Source: an uncultured Flavobacterium sp.
Lineage (GTDB): Bacteria > Bacteroidota > Bacteroidia > Flavobacteriales > Flavobacteriaceae
Direction: 5' to 3'
Assembly: GCF_946220915.1 (NCBI RefSeq)
Contig: NZ_CAMIHH010000086.1
Location: 1 to 14,156, forward strand
DNA: 14,156 nt
Each line of letters begins with the position of its first letter. The first letter of the stretch is position 1. Below the pieces are notes generated by a model. The model had not been told where the DNA came from, ran no database searches, and saw only the letters and a program-made list of their open reading frames with translations. This document shows positions 1-5,676 of this stretch, piece by piece. Position numbers and translations under genes: made by a program.

Positions 1-2
1 CA

Positions 3-176
3 TTTGTACAATATACAATATTAGAGAAAAAAAATAATTCTGTTCGATGGGATTATGAACTTTATTATGAAAAGTCTGATGTACCTATAAGAAAAAGAAC
101 TTATAACATAAGTACCGAAAAAGAATGGAAAGAGTTTTTAGAGACTGGAAACTATAATGTTTTTGATGACATGTAG
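3..176 (+). CDS. 3' end of an unrecognised gene (partial at window edge)
   Basis: An open frame enters from the left edge and ends at a TAG (174-176), giving 57 residues with no start inside the window. The residues are mostly charged and aromatic, with several Lys/Glu/Tyr, and no membrane segment or motif I recognise. The stretch ending TYNISTEKEWKEFLETGNY looks like the C-terminus of a soluble protein. Base composition here is clearly more AT-rich than in uvrB and later genes, which fits accessory or recently acquired DNA, though the piece is short. No function is proposed. It could be a chance open frame, but its amino-acid composition and lack of internal stops favour a real gene tail. 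Confidence 0.55.
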   Translation, partial: FVQYTILEKKNNSVRWDYELYYEKSDVPIRKRTYNISTEKEWKEFLETGNYNVFDDM

Positions 177-668
177 CCAAGTTTAGTTACTGAAAAACTT
201 CTTCGCATGCAAACAAATAATACCCCTATCCACACCTACGAGGCAACTTCACCCCCACCCAACACAAAAAGCAACAATCCCCGCAAAGAAAATAAGAATC
301 TGCACTTTGCACAATTGCAAATGCCGCTTTACATTTATCCAGTTCGGTGGCCAATAAATACGTGAGGATAACGGATGTTAAAACACATAACGCAAAAGCT
401 GCAATTGCAATTAAGAGATACAAAGCTATCGGCATGGCCAGAGTATCTCTATCCAGCAGGTCTTTAAAAACAGCGACGCACCCTGTCGCCACCGAAAAGT
501 TGATGTCGATCAGCTATTGGCTCCAACTGGTTTAAGTGTCTGATATGTTCTTTTATGGTGTAATATTGTCTTCCATACTATCGAAGTGTAATTGTTTTCC
601 AATGAGTTAAATGTAGTCAAAAATCCCGTATGTTCATTGTCCTTAAAATTCCCTACCTTACAATAAAA
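177..668. other. Gene-poor stretch between the left-edge gene and the NTF2-like gene
   Basis: About 490 bases hold no ORF that I can call with confidence. The only coding-like signal is the hydrophobic minus-strand frame described separately (226-492). The section from about 493 to 629 has several stops in all frames, no strong hairpin followed by T residues, and no tRNA-like fold that I could find by eye. It may be the remains of a degraded gene or an ordinary spacer. Confidence 0.5.
226..492 (-). pseudogene. Possible small membrane protein, perhaps frameshifted remnant
   Basis: The minus-strand frame has no ATG at its 5' end: the first start is GTG (490-492), with an internal ATG at 433-435. 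From that ATG it encodes a strong transmembrane helix (MPIALYLLIAIAAFALCVLT...) followed by ILTYLLATELDKCKAAFAIVQ. The original frame then turns into an odd Cys-rich tail. The neighbouring frame instead encodes VQILIFFAGIVAFCVGWG and stops at 249-251, which looks like a second membrane helix. That pattern suggests a one-base frameshift near position 310, in the sequence or in the organism. A TAG lies just upstream of the GTG in the same frame. It may equally be a chance frame. No family is recognised. Confidence 0.3.
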
Positions 669-1013
669 ATGCCCAACAACAAATCCACCCTCCTTAAAGC
701 CAACACCCCCATTACCCAAGGCGACTACGAAGGCTTCCTGCAACACTGTACCGAAGATACATTATGGACCTTTGTGGGTGATACCACGCTGCGGGGCAAA
801 GAGGCAGTGCGGCAATGGATGGCAGAGAATTACATAGAACCGCCGGTTTTTGAAGTGGAGCAGCTGATTGCCGGGGATGACCATGTAATTGCCATGGGGA
901 AAATCACGGTTAGGGATAAGAAGGGCAACCTCATAACCTCATCCTACTGCGACGTGTGGCGTTTTGAAAACGGCAAAATGGCAGAGCTGAACGCCTACGT
1001 GGTGGCGCACTGA
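669..1013 (+). CDS. NTF2-like / SnoaL-fold small protein
   Basis: The product is a 114-residue cytosolic protein of the cone-shaped NTF2 superfamily (SnoaL / ketosteroid-isomerase-like). It has an N-terminal helical part (residues 1-35, with DYEGFLQHCTEDTLWTFVG), a RGKEAVRQWMAENY helix (42-55), then beta strands ending in SSYCDVWRFENGKMAELNAYV (91-111). The closing pattern, a strand with W-R-F followed by a G-K turn and a strand with an acidic residue, is typical of the fold. Members of this group are isomerases, hydrolases or ligand-binding proteins, and the substrate cannot be told from sequence. I chose the ATG at 669 because the longer reading from 630 would add 13 residues outside the fold. 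It stands upstream of uvrB in the same orientation but ends 61 bases before it, and uvrB seems to have its own promoter. Confidence 0.8.
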   Translation: MPNNKSTLLKANTPITQGDYEGFLQHCTEDTLWTFVGDTTLRGKEAVRQWMAENYIEPPVFEVEQLIAGDDHVIAMGKITVRDKKGNLITSSYCDVWRFENGKMAELNAYVVAH

Positions 1014-1050
1014 CCCGGTTGAAATCTGCAACGGTCTGCGGCATTATTCG

Positions 1051-1058
1051 TATATTTG
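1051..1058 (+). promoter_or_regulatory. Bacteroidetes-type -7 box upstream of uvrB
   Basis: TATATTTG matches the Bacteroidetes -7 consensus TAnnTTTG at every fixed base and lies 16 bases before the uvrB ATG. I do not see a -33 TTG at the usual 17-23 base spacing; the nearest upstream TTG is about 29 bases away. The call therefore rests on the -7 box and its position. Confidence 0.45.
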
Positions 1059-1074
1059 TAAAAAAGCTAAACGA

Positions 1075-3060
1075 ATGAGATTTAATGTTGTATCGGAGTA
1101 TAAGCCGATGGGCGACCAGCCGGAGGCGATAAAGCAGCTGAGTGCGGGGATTAAGGATGGCGAGCGCTTCCAGACACTGCTGGGGGTAACGGGATCGGGC
1201 AAAACGTTTACCATGGCCAATGTGATCCAGGAGGTGCAGAAACCCACGCTGGTACTGGCCCACAATAAAACCCTGGCGGCACAGCTGTATACCGAGTTCA
1301 AGCAGTTTTTTCCGAATAATGCCGTGGAGTATTTCGTATCCTATTACGACTACTACCAGCCGGAGGCTTACATACCTGTAACGGGGCTTTACATAGAAAA
1401 AGACCTTTCGATTAACGAGGAACTGGAGAAAATGCGCCTCAGCACCACCTCTTCCCTGCTCTCGGGCCGGCGGGACGTGCTTGTCGTAGCATCGGTATCG
1501 TGCCTGTACGGTATCGGCAACCCGGTGGAATTCCAAAAAAATGTCGTGTCTATAAAGCGTGGCGAAATGCTGTCGCGCACCAAGCTGCTGCACAAGCTGG
1601 TACAAAGCCTGTATGCCCGTACCGAGGCTGAGTTCACGCCGGGTACCTTCCGCATTAAAGGCGATACGGTAGAGGTATTCCCGAGTTATGGCGATGAGCC
1701 GTTCCGAATCCATTTTTTTGGGGATGAGATAGAAGAAATAGAGGCCTTTGACAAAGGCAATTCGAAAGTGCTCGAAAAATACGACCGCCTGAACATTTAC
1801 CCTGCCAATATGTTCGTTACCAGCCCCGATGTGCTGCAAAGCGCCATTTGGGACATACAGCAGGACCTGGTAAAGCAAGTGGATTATTTTAAGGAGATCG
1901 GCAAGCACCTGGAGGCCAAACGCCTTGAGGAACGCACCAATTTTGACCTCGAGATGATTCGCGAACTGGGCTACTGCTCAGGCATTGAGAACTACTCGCG
2001 CTATCTGGACCGCAGGCTGCCCGGCACACGCCCGTTCTGCCTTTTAGATTATTTCCCTAAGGACTTCCTCATGGTCATTGACGAAAGCCACGTGACCGTA
2101 AGCCAGGTACACGCCATGTACGGCGGCGACCGTTCGCGTAAAGAGAACCTGGTGGAATTCGGTTTCCGTCTCCCTGCCGCGATGGATAACCGCCCGTTGA
2201 AGTTCGAAGAATTCGAAGCCATGCAAAACCAGGTGGTCTACGTGAGCGCCACCCCTGCCGACTATGAACTCGAGAAAAGCGGCGGCGTATATGTAGAGCA
2301 GGTAATACGCCCAACGGGACTGCTGGATCCTGTAATTGAAATTCGCCCGAGCCTCAACCAGATAGACGACCTCATAGAAGAGATCCACCAGCGCGTGGAA
2401 CTGGATGAGCGCGTGCTGGTAACTACACTGACCAAGCGCATGGCCGAGGAACTGGCCAAGTACCTGACGAAAGTTTCCATACGCTGCCGCTACATCCACA
2501 GCGAAGTAGATACGCTGGAGCGCGTGGAGATCATGCAGGACCTGCGTAAAGGCATCTTCGATGTGCTGATTGGCGTGAACCTTTTGAGGGAAGGGCTGGA
2601 TTTGCCGGAAGTGTCACTGGTAGCCATACTGGATGCTGACAAGGAAGGTTTCCTTCGCGCAAAACGATCTCTGGTTCAGACCGTAGGCCGCGCGGCACGT
2701 AACGTGAATGGCAAGGCGATAATGTATGCTGACAAGATCACCGACAGCATGCAGCGCACTATTGATGATACCAACTATCGCCGCGAGAAGCAGCATAGCT
2801 TTAACGTGGCCAATGGCCTTGTACCCACTGCCATTAATAAAAAGATCGAGAAAAACGTGCTGGGCAAGAGCAATGCCTACAAACTGGAGGAAGCGCCAAA
2901 GATCGCTGCCGAGCCGGACACTACATATATGACGAAGATCGATATCGAAAAAATCATCCGTGAGAAGCGCAAGTCGATGGAGAAAGCCGCTAAGGAACTG
3001 GACTTTTTACAGGCGGCGAAACTGAGGGATGAGATAAAGGTGTTGCAGGAGAGGGTTTAG
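1075..3060 (+). CDS. uvrB: Excinuclease ABC subunit B (UvrB)
   Basis: UvrB is the damage-verifying helicase subunit of the UvrABC nucleotide excision repair system. It is loaded by UvrA and then recruits UvrC for incision. At 661 aa the gene is full length for the family. Visible features in order: the N-terminal YKPMGDQPEAI motif (residues 9-19); Walker A GVTGSGKT (37-44); the Tyr-rich beta-hairpin YFVSYYDYYQPEAYIP (86-101) that inserts between the DNA strands; Walker B with VIDESH (334-339); the YVSATPADYE motif; helicase motif V/VI including QTVGRAARN (535-543); and a C-terminal UVR domain with AKELDFLQAAKLRDEIK, which contacts UvrC. The start at 1075 matches the family N-terminus. All catalytic motifs are intact. 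It seems to be transcribed alone: a -7 box sits upstream, and the next gene belongs to a toxin-antitoxin pair. Confidence 0.98.
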   Translation: MRFNVVSEYKPMGDQPEAIKQLSAGIKDGERFQTLLGVTGSGKTFTMANVIQEVQKPTLVLAHNKTLAAQLYTEFKQFFPNNAVEYFVSYYDYYQPEAYIPVTGLYIEKDLSINEELEKMRLSTTSSLLSGRRDVLVVASVSCLYGIGNPVEFQKNVVSIKRGEMLSRTKLLHKLVQSLYARTEAEFTPGTFRIKGDTVEVFPSYGDEPFRIHFFGDEIEEIEAFDKGNSKVLEKYDRLNIYPANMFVTSPDVLQSAIWDIQQDLVKQVDYFKEIGKHLEAKRLEERTNFDLEMIRELGYCSGIENYSRYLDRRLPGTRPFCLLDYFPKDFLMVIDESHVTVSQVHAMYGGDRSRKENLVEFGFRLPAAMDNRPLKFEEFEAMQNQVVYVSATPADYELEKSGGVYVEQVIRPTGLLDPVIEIRPSLNQIDDLIEEIHQRVELDERVLVTTLTKRMAEELAKYLTKVSIRCRYIHSEVDTLERVEIMQDLRKGIFDVLIGVNLLREGLDLPEVSLVAILDADKEGFLRAKRSLVQTVGRAARNVNGKAIMYADKITDSMQRTIDDTNYRREKQHSFNVANGLVPTAINKKIEKNVLGKSNAYKLEEAPKIAAEPDTTYMTKIDIEKIIREKRKSMEKAAKELDFLQAAKLRDEIKVLQERV

Positions 3061-3064
3061 ATTG

Positions 3065-3099
3065 GTTTCGGGTTCAGAGTTTCGGGTTTCGGGTTCGGA
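3065..3099. repeat. Five tandem heptamers, GTTTCGG and variants
   Basis: Directly after the uvrB stop there are five consecutive 7-base units without gaps: GTTTCGG, GTTCAGA, GTTTCGG, GTTTCGG, GTTCGGA. Three are identical and two are variants. Similar GTTTC-rich heptamer strings occur between genes in some Bacteroidetes genomes as far as I recall, but I could not check this. There is no dyad symmetry, so it is not a terminator. Confidence 0.85.
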
Positions 3100-3135
3100 T
3101 TGCAGGCAGTGAAGTTATTTTTTATACATTTGGGT

Positions 3136-3432
3136 ATGACAACAAGGAATGACATATTAAATCAATTGAAAATTCACAAAAATGAATTTTCAAAGTTCGG
3201 CATTCATACCGTCGGGCTGTTTGGTTCGTATATACGCGATGAGCAGACAGCAAACAGTGACATTGACCTTCTCATCGACTTTGAGCCGGGCAAAGCAACG
3301 TTTGATAACCTCATGGCCTTTCATGATATTGTGGAAAACCTTTTCCGAAACACAAAGGTAGAAGTAGTTACCAAAAACAGCCTTAGTCCCTATATTGGGC
3401 CGAGGATTTTAAATGAGGTGGAGTATGCCTAA
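3136..3432 (+). CDS. mntA: MntA-type nucleotidyltransferase antitoxin
   Basis: The product is a 98-residue minimal nucleotidyltransferase (MNT). It carries the signature GSX10DXD: GLFGSYIRDEQ followed by NSDIDLLIDF, with Gly30-Ser31 and Asp42/Asp44. A further acidic residue in VEVV (Glu76) is the likely third metal ligand. In characterised type VII systems MntA neutralises the HEPN toxin by transferring AMP to a tyrosine beside the toxin's active site. The start at 3136 (MTTRND) was chosen over a TTG at 3100 because it fits the family N-terminus and the longer form would run through non-conserved sequence. A TACATTTG stretch (3125-3132), a perfect -7 consensus, lies almost against this ATG and would imply a near-leaderless transcript. 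The frame overlaps the next gene by 8 bases, as expected for a co-translated pair. Confidence 0.92.
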   Translation: MTTRNDILNQLKIHKNEFSKFGIHTVGLFGSYIRDEQTANSDIDLLIDFEPGKATFDNLMAFHDIVENLFRNTKVEVVTKNSLSPYIGPRILNEVEYA

Positions 3433-3760
3433 GGAGCCTTTGGAATATATAAGACACATTTATGATGAGTGTGGTTACATACTTTCTGTATCTGCTATTT
3501 CCTATTACGAATTCCTTGACGATGAAACTTTAAAAAGGGCTGCTGTCCGCAGCCTTGAGATCATAGGCGAAGCAACCAAGAAACTACCTGACGACTTCAG
3601 GCAGCAATATGACAATATTAACTGGAAAAATATGGCCGGAATGCGCGACAAGCTGATTCATGACTATATTGGAATTGATTATACCATTGTATGGGATGTA
3701 ATTAAAAATAAGATACCTGAATTACATCAGCAGGTAACAGAAATTCTTAAGCCATTATAA
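3425..3760 (+). CDS. hepT: HepT-type HEPN ribonuclease toxin (DUF86)
   Basis: The product is a 111-residue all-helical HEPN protein of the HepT/DUF86 family. The RX4HXY active-site motif is intact: MRDKLIHDY, with Arg74, His79 and Tyr81. Characterised relatives are RNases, and the tyrosine is the residue that the partner MntA modifies. The conserved VRSLEIIGEATKKLP segment (42-55), typical of the family, is also present. I chose the ATG at 3425 (MPKEPLEY) over one four codons earlier because GAGGTGGAG lies just upstream as a possible ribosome-binding site. The start lies inside the 3' end of mntA. The pair probably acts as a self-contained stabilisation or defence module. Target RNA and biological role here are not visible from sequence. 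Confidence 0.93.
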   Translation: MPKEPLEYIRHIYDECGYILSVSAISYYEFLDDETLKRAAVRSLEIIGEATKKLPDDFRQQYDNINWKNMAGMRDKLIHDYIGIDYTIVWDVIKNKIPELHQQVTEILKPL

Positions 3761-3890
3761 TAAAATTGTTGTTGGTATTAATCATCATATTTAACTTTGA
3801 TGGCACTCTTCATTTATAGCGAATAATTTTGTGGGGAGTTTTGAGGAGGCGCTAAAGGCTTTATTAAACAGCGCTGCAGGATTTGGGCAT

Positions 3891-4130
3891 TTACCTTACA
3901 ATCTTCTTTTTCGAAAACCCGTTCGATACAAAAAATACCATGGTATTGCTGCGTTTTTTCAGCAGGCTCCAGTTAATGATGACACCCACGATGCAAATGA
4001 CCATGAGGATTACCAGCAGCGCAATGTAGATTAAATCGTTGGCATCGGAGGACACGGGGAATTCCTGCACAAGGAAGTACAGTGAAACAAAAAATACTGC
4101 TATCGACAATAGGAGAGAAAACAATCTCAT
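3891..4130 (-). CDS. Small two-helix membrane protein, unknown function
   Basis: The product has 79 residues: a first hydrophobic helix at about 3-21 (LFSLLLSIAVFFVSLYFLV), a short polar loop with FPVSSDAND, a second helix at about 33-55, and a basic C-terminal tail (SLLKKRSN..., ...SKKKIVR). The positive tail suggests that both termini face the cytoplasm. I recognise no family. The plus-strand frame across the same region is rich in polar residues and looks like its shadow. Upstream, TTTG, 17 bases and TATCTTTA form a possible promoter on the minus strand, but the resulting leader would be only a few bases long. It stands alone, convergent with hepT and 187 bases from the next minus-strand gene. 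Confidence 0.75.
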   Translation of the reverse strand: MRLFSLLLSIAVFFVSLYFLVQEFPVSSDANDLIYIALLVILMVICIVGVIINWSLLKKRSNTMVFFVSNGFSKKKIVR

Positions 4131-4141
4131 GCCTTTTACTT

Positions 4142-4170
4142 TAAAGATAATAATGTAATGTTACAGCAAA
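4142..4170 (-). promoter_or_regulatory. Possible promoter for the two-helix membrane protein
   Basis: On the minus strand TTTG (4167-4170) is followed after 17 bases by TATCTTTA (4142-4149), one mismatch from the -7 consensus TAnnTTTG. It would start transcription only about six bases before the ATG at 4130, so the leader would be unusually short. Confidence 0.35.
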
Positions 4171-4194
4171 AGGTAATCAGTATTAATTAATAAT

Positions 4195-4230
4195 AACGCT
4201 TTTGGCGTTGCAGCCAAACAGTTACAACGC
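4195..4230. repeat. Overlapping GCGTT/AACGC inverted repeats
   Basis: AACGC (4195-4199) can pair with GCGTT (4205-4209) around a 5-base loop. The same GCGTTG (4205-4210) can instead pair with CAACGC (4225-4230) around a 14-base loop. These two mutually exclusive hairpins lie between the two-helix membrane gene and the 164-aa gene. No T run follows on either strand, so neither is a standard terminator. Confidence 0.4.
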
Positions 4231-4302
4231 AACCTGTTGAATTTTAGTATTACCAAAAGTAAGGGATTTTGTGATAAACTTAACAATGATGCCCATTTAT
4301 TT

Positions 4303-4320
4303 TGAACAAAAAATTGTTCA
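4303..4320. repeat. Perfect 7-bp inverted repeat with AAAA loop at a stop codon
   Basis: TGAACAA (4303-4309), AAAA, TTGTTCA (4314-4320) form a perfect dyad whose right arm contains the stop codon of the minus-strand gene ending at 4318. On the minus strand the loop is TTTT, and the hairpin is followed by AAATAAA rather than a T run. It could be a weak terminator, an mRNA-stabilising 3' hairpin or a protein-binding palindrome. Confidence 0.6.
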
Positions 4321-4812
4321 TAACGCTATGAGCAGCGCCTGCATCGACTCATACTCACCTTCCCTGCCCGTAATCCTGTACCTGAAGTCGTATTCAATTT
4401 CACCATCAAGAAAATCCTGGTACAACTTAGATTCCATTACCAGTTTTTCGCTTTCATCAACCTGGGCAGGCTGTAGTGCCATCTCCTTATTGCAAACCCC
4501 TTCTGCTACAAACTCAAAAGTATCTTTTTCATAGGTTTTAATTGTCCCCACGATCATAAAGTCCGGACTGTCGATGTTTTTGTAGACATCCATGTCAAGT
4601 TTTATGGCGTGATCCCGGTATTCGGCTGCAATGCTGTGCTCATTTTCCTTGAACTTAAAATGGCCGTCGCTTTTAAAGAATTCCTTAAAGCCGTCAAAGA
4701 TCTTTTTGATCTCCTCCCTTTTCAGTTCCTTGCGTTTATATTCGTAGCGTTTCTTCAGCGAATCATGTTCCGCCTTAATGTCGATCTTTATTTTGAGGTA
4801 GCCTAAATCCAT
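4318..4812 (-). CDS. Hypothetical cytosolic protein, 164 aa
   Basis: I do not recognise this protein. It has 164 residues with no signal peptide or membrane helix. The N-terminal 55 residues are strongly charged and probably helical (KRYEYKRKELKREEIKKIFDGFKEFF). The rest alternates hydrophobic and polar residues and reads as a beta-rich domain: IKLDMDVYKNID, FMIVGTIKTYEKDTFEFVAEGV and EIEYDFRYRITGREGEYE. Its start codon lies two bases after the stop of the 87-aa gene upstream, so the two are almost certainly co-transcribed and translationally coupled. A perfect inverted repeat overlaps its stop codon. The gene is real by its composition and coupling, but its function cannot be deduced. Confidence 0.8.
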   Translation of the reverse strand: MDLGYLKIKIDIKAEHDSLKKRYEYKRKELKREEIKKIFDGFKEFFKSDGHFKFKENEHSIAAEYRDHAIKLDMDVYKNIDSPDFMIVGTIKTYEKDTFEFVAEGVCNKEMALQPAQVDESEKLVMESKLYQDFLDGEIEYDFRYRITGREGEYESMQALLIAL

Positions 4813-4814
4813 AA

Positions 4815-5078
4815 TTAAAGTTCAGCAACTTTGGGTTTATAAAAATTCACATAGAAAAAATTATTGGGGTCAATGTTAGCCTCTACCACCATGGCTTTGA
4901 TCTTTTCAGTTTTAGCGACGTCGTTAGCCCTTAAAAACAAAAGCAGTTCAGCAAGGTTGGTAAACCTGAAGCTTAGCGGGGTATTCAGGGAATATTCCGT
5001 AATGCTGTATTCGGCGGTATGCACGTCTACACCTGCATTCGCAAAAGCATCGGTTATGGTTTTGAAATTATCGGTCAT
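4815..5078 (-). CDS. Hypothetical cytosolic protein, 87 aa
   Basis: This small protein is not recognised. It has 87 residues, no membrane segment and no Cys. The N-terminal half reads as a small alpha/beta unit (MTDNFKTITDAFANAGVDVHTAEYSITEY), followed by FTNLAELLLFLRANDVAKTEKIKAMV, a likely helix pair, and a final NFFYVNFYKPKV strand. It is the first gene of a two-gene minus-strand unit with the 164-aa protein, spaced by two bases. The intrinsic terminator of the next minus-strand gene lies upstream, so this pair should have its own promoter between 5079 and 5165. I see no clean TAnnTTTG box there. The two proteins may work together, but that is inferred only from their coupling. Confidence 0.78.
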   Translation of the reverse strand: MTDNFKTITDAFANAGVDVHTAEYSITEYSLNTPLSFRFTNLAELLLFLRANDVAKTEKIKAMVVEANIDPNNFFYVNFYKPKVAEL

Positions 5079-5172
5079 GGGTCTGGTTTTAACAATTGAT
5101 ACAAATTAGCGCTTAAAATTCAATCAGGCTCTTAAATAAAGCCTAAACTTTACCGGATGGGAACTACAAAAT

Positions 5173-5198
5173 AAAAGCTCCGTTGTAACGAAGCTTTC
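5173..5198 (-). terminator. Intrinsic terminator of the 84-aa gene
   Basis: On the minus strand the sequence folds as AAAGCTTCGT, loop TACA, ACGGAGCTTT: a 10-bp stem with one T-G wobble, followed by TTATTTT. On the plus strand the same position is a C-A mismatch, so the stem is more stable in the minus-strand transcript. It lies about 25 bases after the stop of the 84-aa gene, which fits. Confidence 0.8.
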
Positions 5199-5222
5199 AG
5201 GTGGGTATTATTTTGACCGTGT

Positions 5223-5477
5223 TTACATTTTATCATCCCCTACGATCTGGACTTTCCCATTAGGGACTTCGCCGGTTGTATCCTTAATGATGAGCACGCC
5301 GAGAACGTTCAATGGTATGTCGATCGGCTCTTCCGAAGCTTTTATCTCTTCTGTAAGTTTTTCATAATCCATAGGGTTCAGCACAAGCGAATCGCCTTTG
5401 TCTATCCTTTTGGCAAACAGGTAATCCCTTATGGACGCTATTGATATTTCACTACCTATTACTACAAATTCTGGCAT
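5223..5477 (-). CDS. Hypothetical small protein, 84 aa
   Basis: The product is an 84-residue soluble protein of unknown function. The start MPEFVVIGSEISIASIRDYLFAKRI is followed by a charged middle (LVLNPMDYEKLTEEIKASEEP) and a beta-rich end (IDIPLNVLGVLIIKDTTGE...GKVQIVGD). There is no signal peptide, membrane helix or Cys. The ATG at 5475-5477 has TAAAAG a few bases upstream as a plausible ribosome-binding site. It is a single-gene unit: a convincing intrinsic terminator follows it, and the gene upstream points the other way. TATTTTAG, one mismatch from the -7 consensus, lies upstream of the start. It has the look of a conserved flavobacterial orphan, but I could not check its distribution. 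Confidence 0.78.
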   Translation of the reverse strand: MPEFVVIGSEISIASIRDYLFAKRIDKGDSLVLNPMDYEKLTEEIKASEEPIDIPLNVLGVLIIKDTTGEVPNGKVQIVGDDKM

Positions 5478-5654
5478 AACTTTTAATTTTATATAGCTAA
5501 AATACTACAGCCAAAATGAAATATTGACAAGGTTATGTTAATTTAAAGATCGGTCGGCTAATGACCTTTTTTACATTATTATAGAAATCAAATTCATGAA
5601 AAGCTGGCTCGCCTGTGTCATCTGTGTTCCCTTTACTGCTAAATCTAAAAAGCC

Positions 5655-5662
5655 TATCTTTG
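5655..5662 (+). promoter_or_regulatory. -7 box upstream of the RNA helicase gene
   Basis: TATCTTTG matches TAnnTTTG at all fixed bases and lies 14 bases before the ATG at 5677. A clear -33 TTG at normal spacing is not seen. The box lies inside the longer open frame that would start at 5596, which supports choosing the shorter start. Confidence 0.5.
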
Positions 5663-5676
5663 CCAAAAAGATACCC

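Noticed and set aside
931..1908. A 325-residue open frame on the minus strand overlapping uvrB and the NTF2-like gene
   Set aside because: It lies antisense to uvrB, whose motifs are all intact, and its residues (many His, Arg, Tyr, Leu without motifs) are typical of a shadow frame.
3849..3874. GCGCT ... AGCGC inverted repeat between hepT and the membrane protein gene
   Set aside because: A 5-bp stem with a 16-base loop and no T run; it also overlaps only a shadow frame. Not a convincing terminator.
3831..4034. A 67-residue plus-strand frame
   Set aside because: It overlaps the better minus-strand membrane protein gene and has a polar, motif-free composition; it starts at a GTG with no supporting context.
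4864..5109. An 81-residue plus-strand frame with hydrophobic stretches
   Set aside because: It is antisense to the 87-aa gene, which is coupled by two bases to the next gene; the plus frame lacks such context.
5552..5572. GGTC, 7-base loop, GACC followed by six T on the plus strand, like a terminator
   Set aside because: The stem is only four base pairs and no plus-strand gene precedes it; the adjacent minus-strand gene points away. Too weak to call.
5596..5676. An N-terminal extension of 27 residues on the RNA helicase
   Set aside because: The extension has no family resemblance and contains a perfect -7 promoter box just before the internal ATG.
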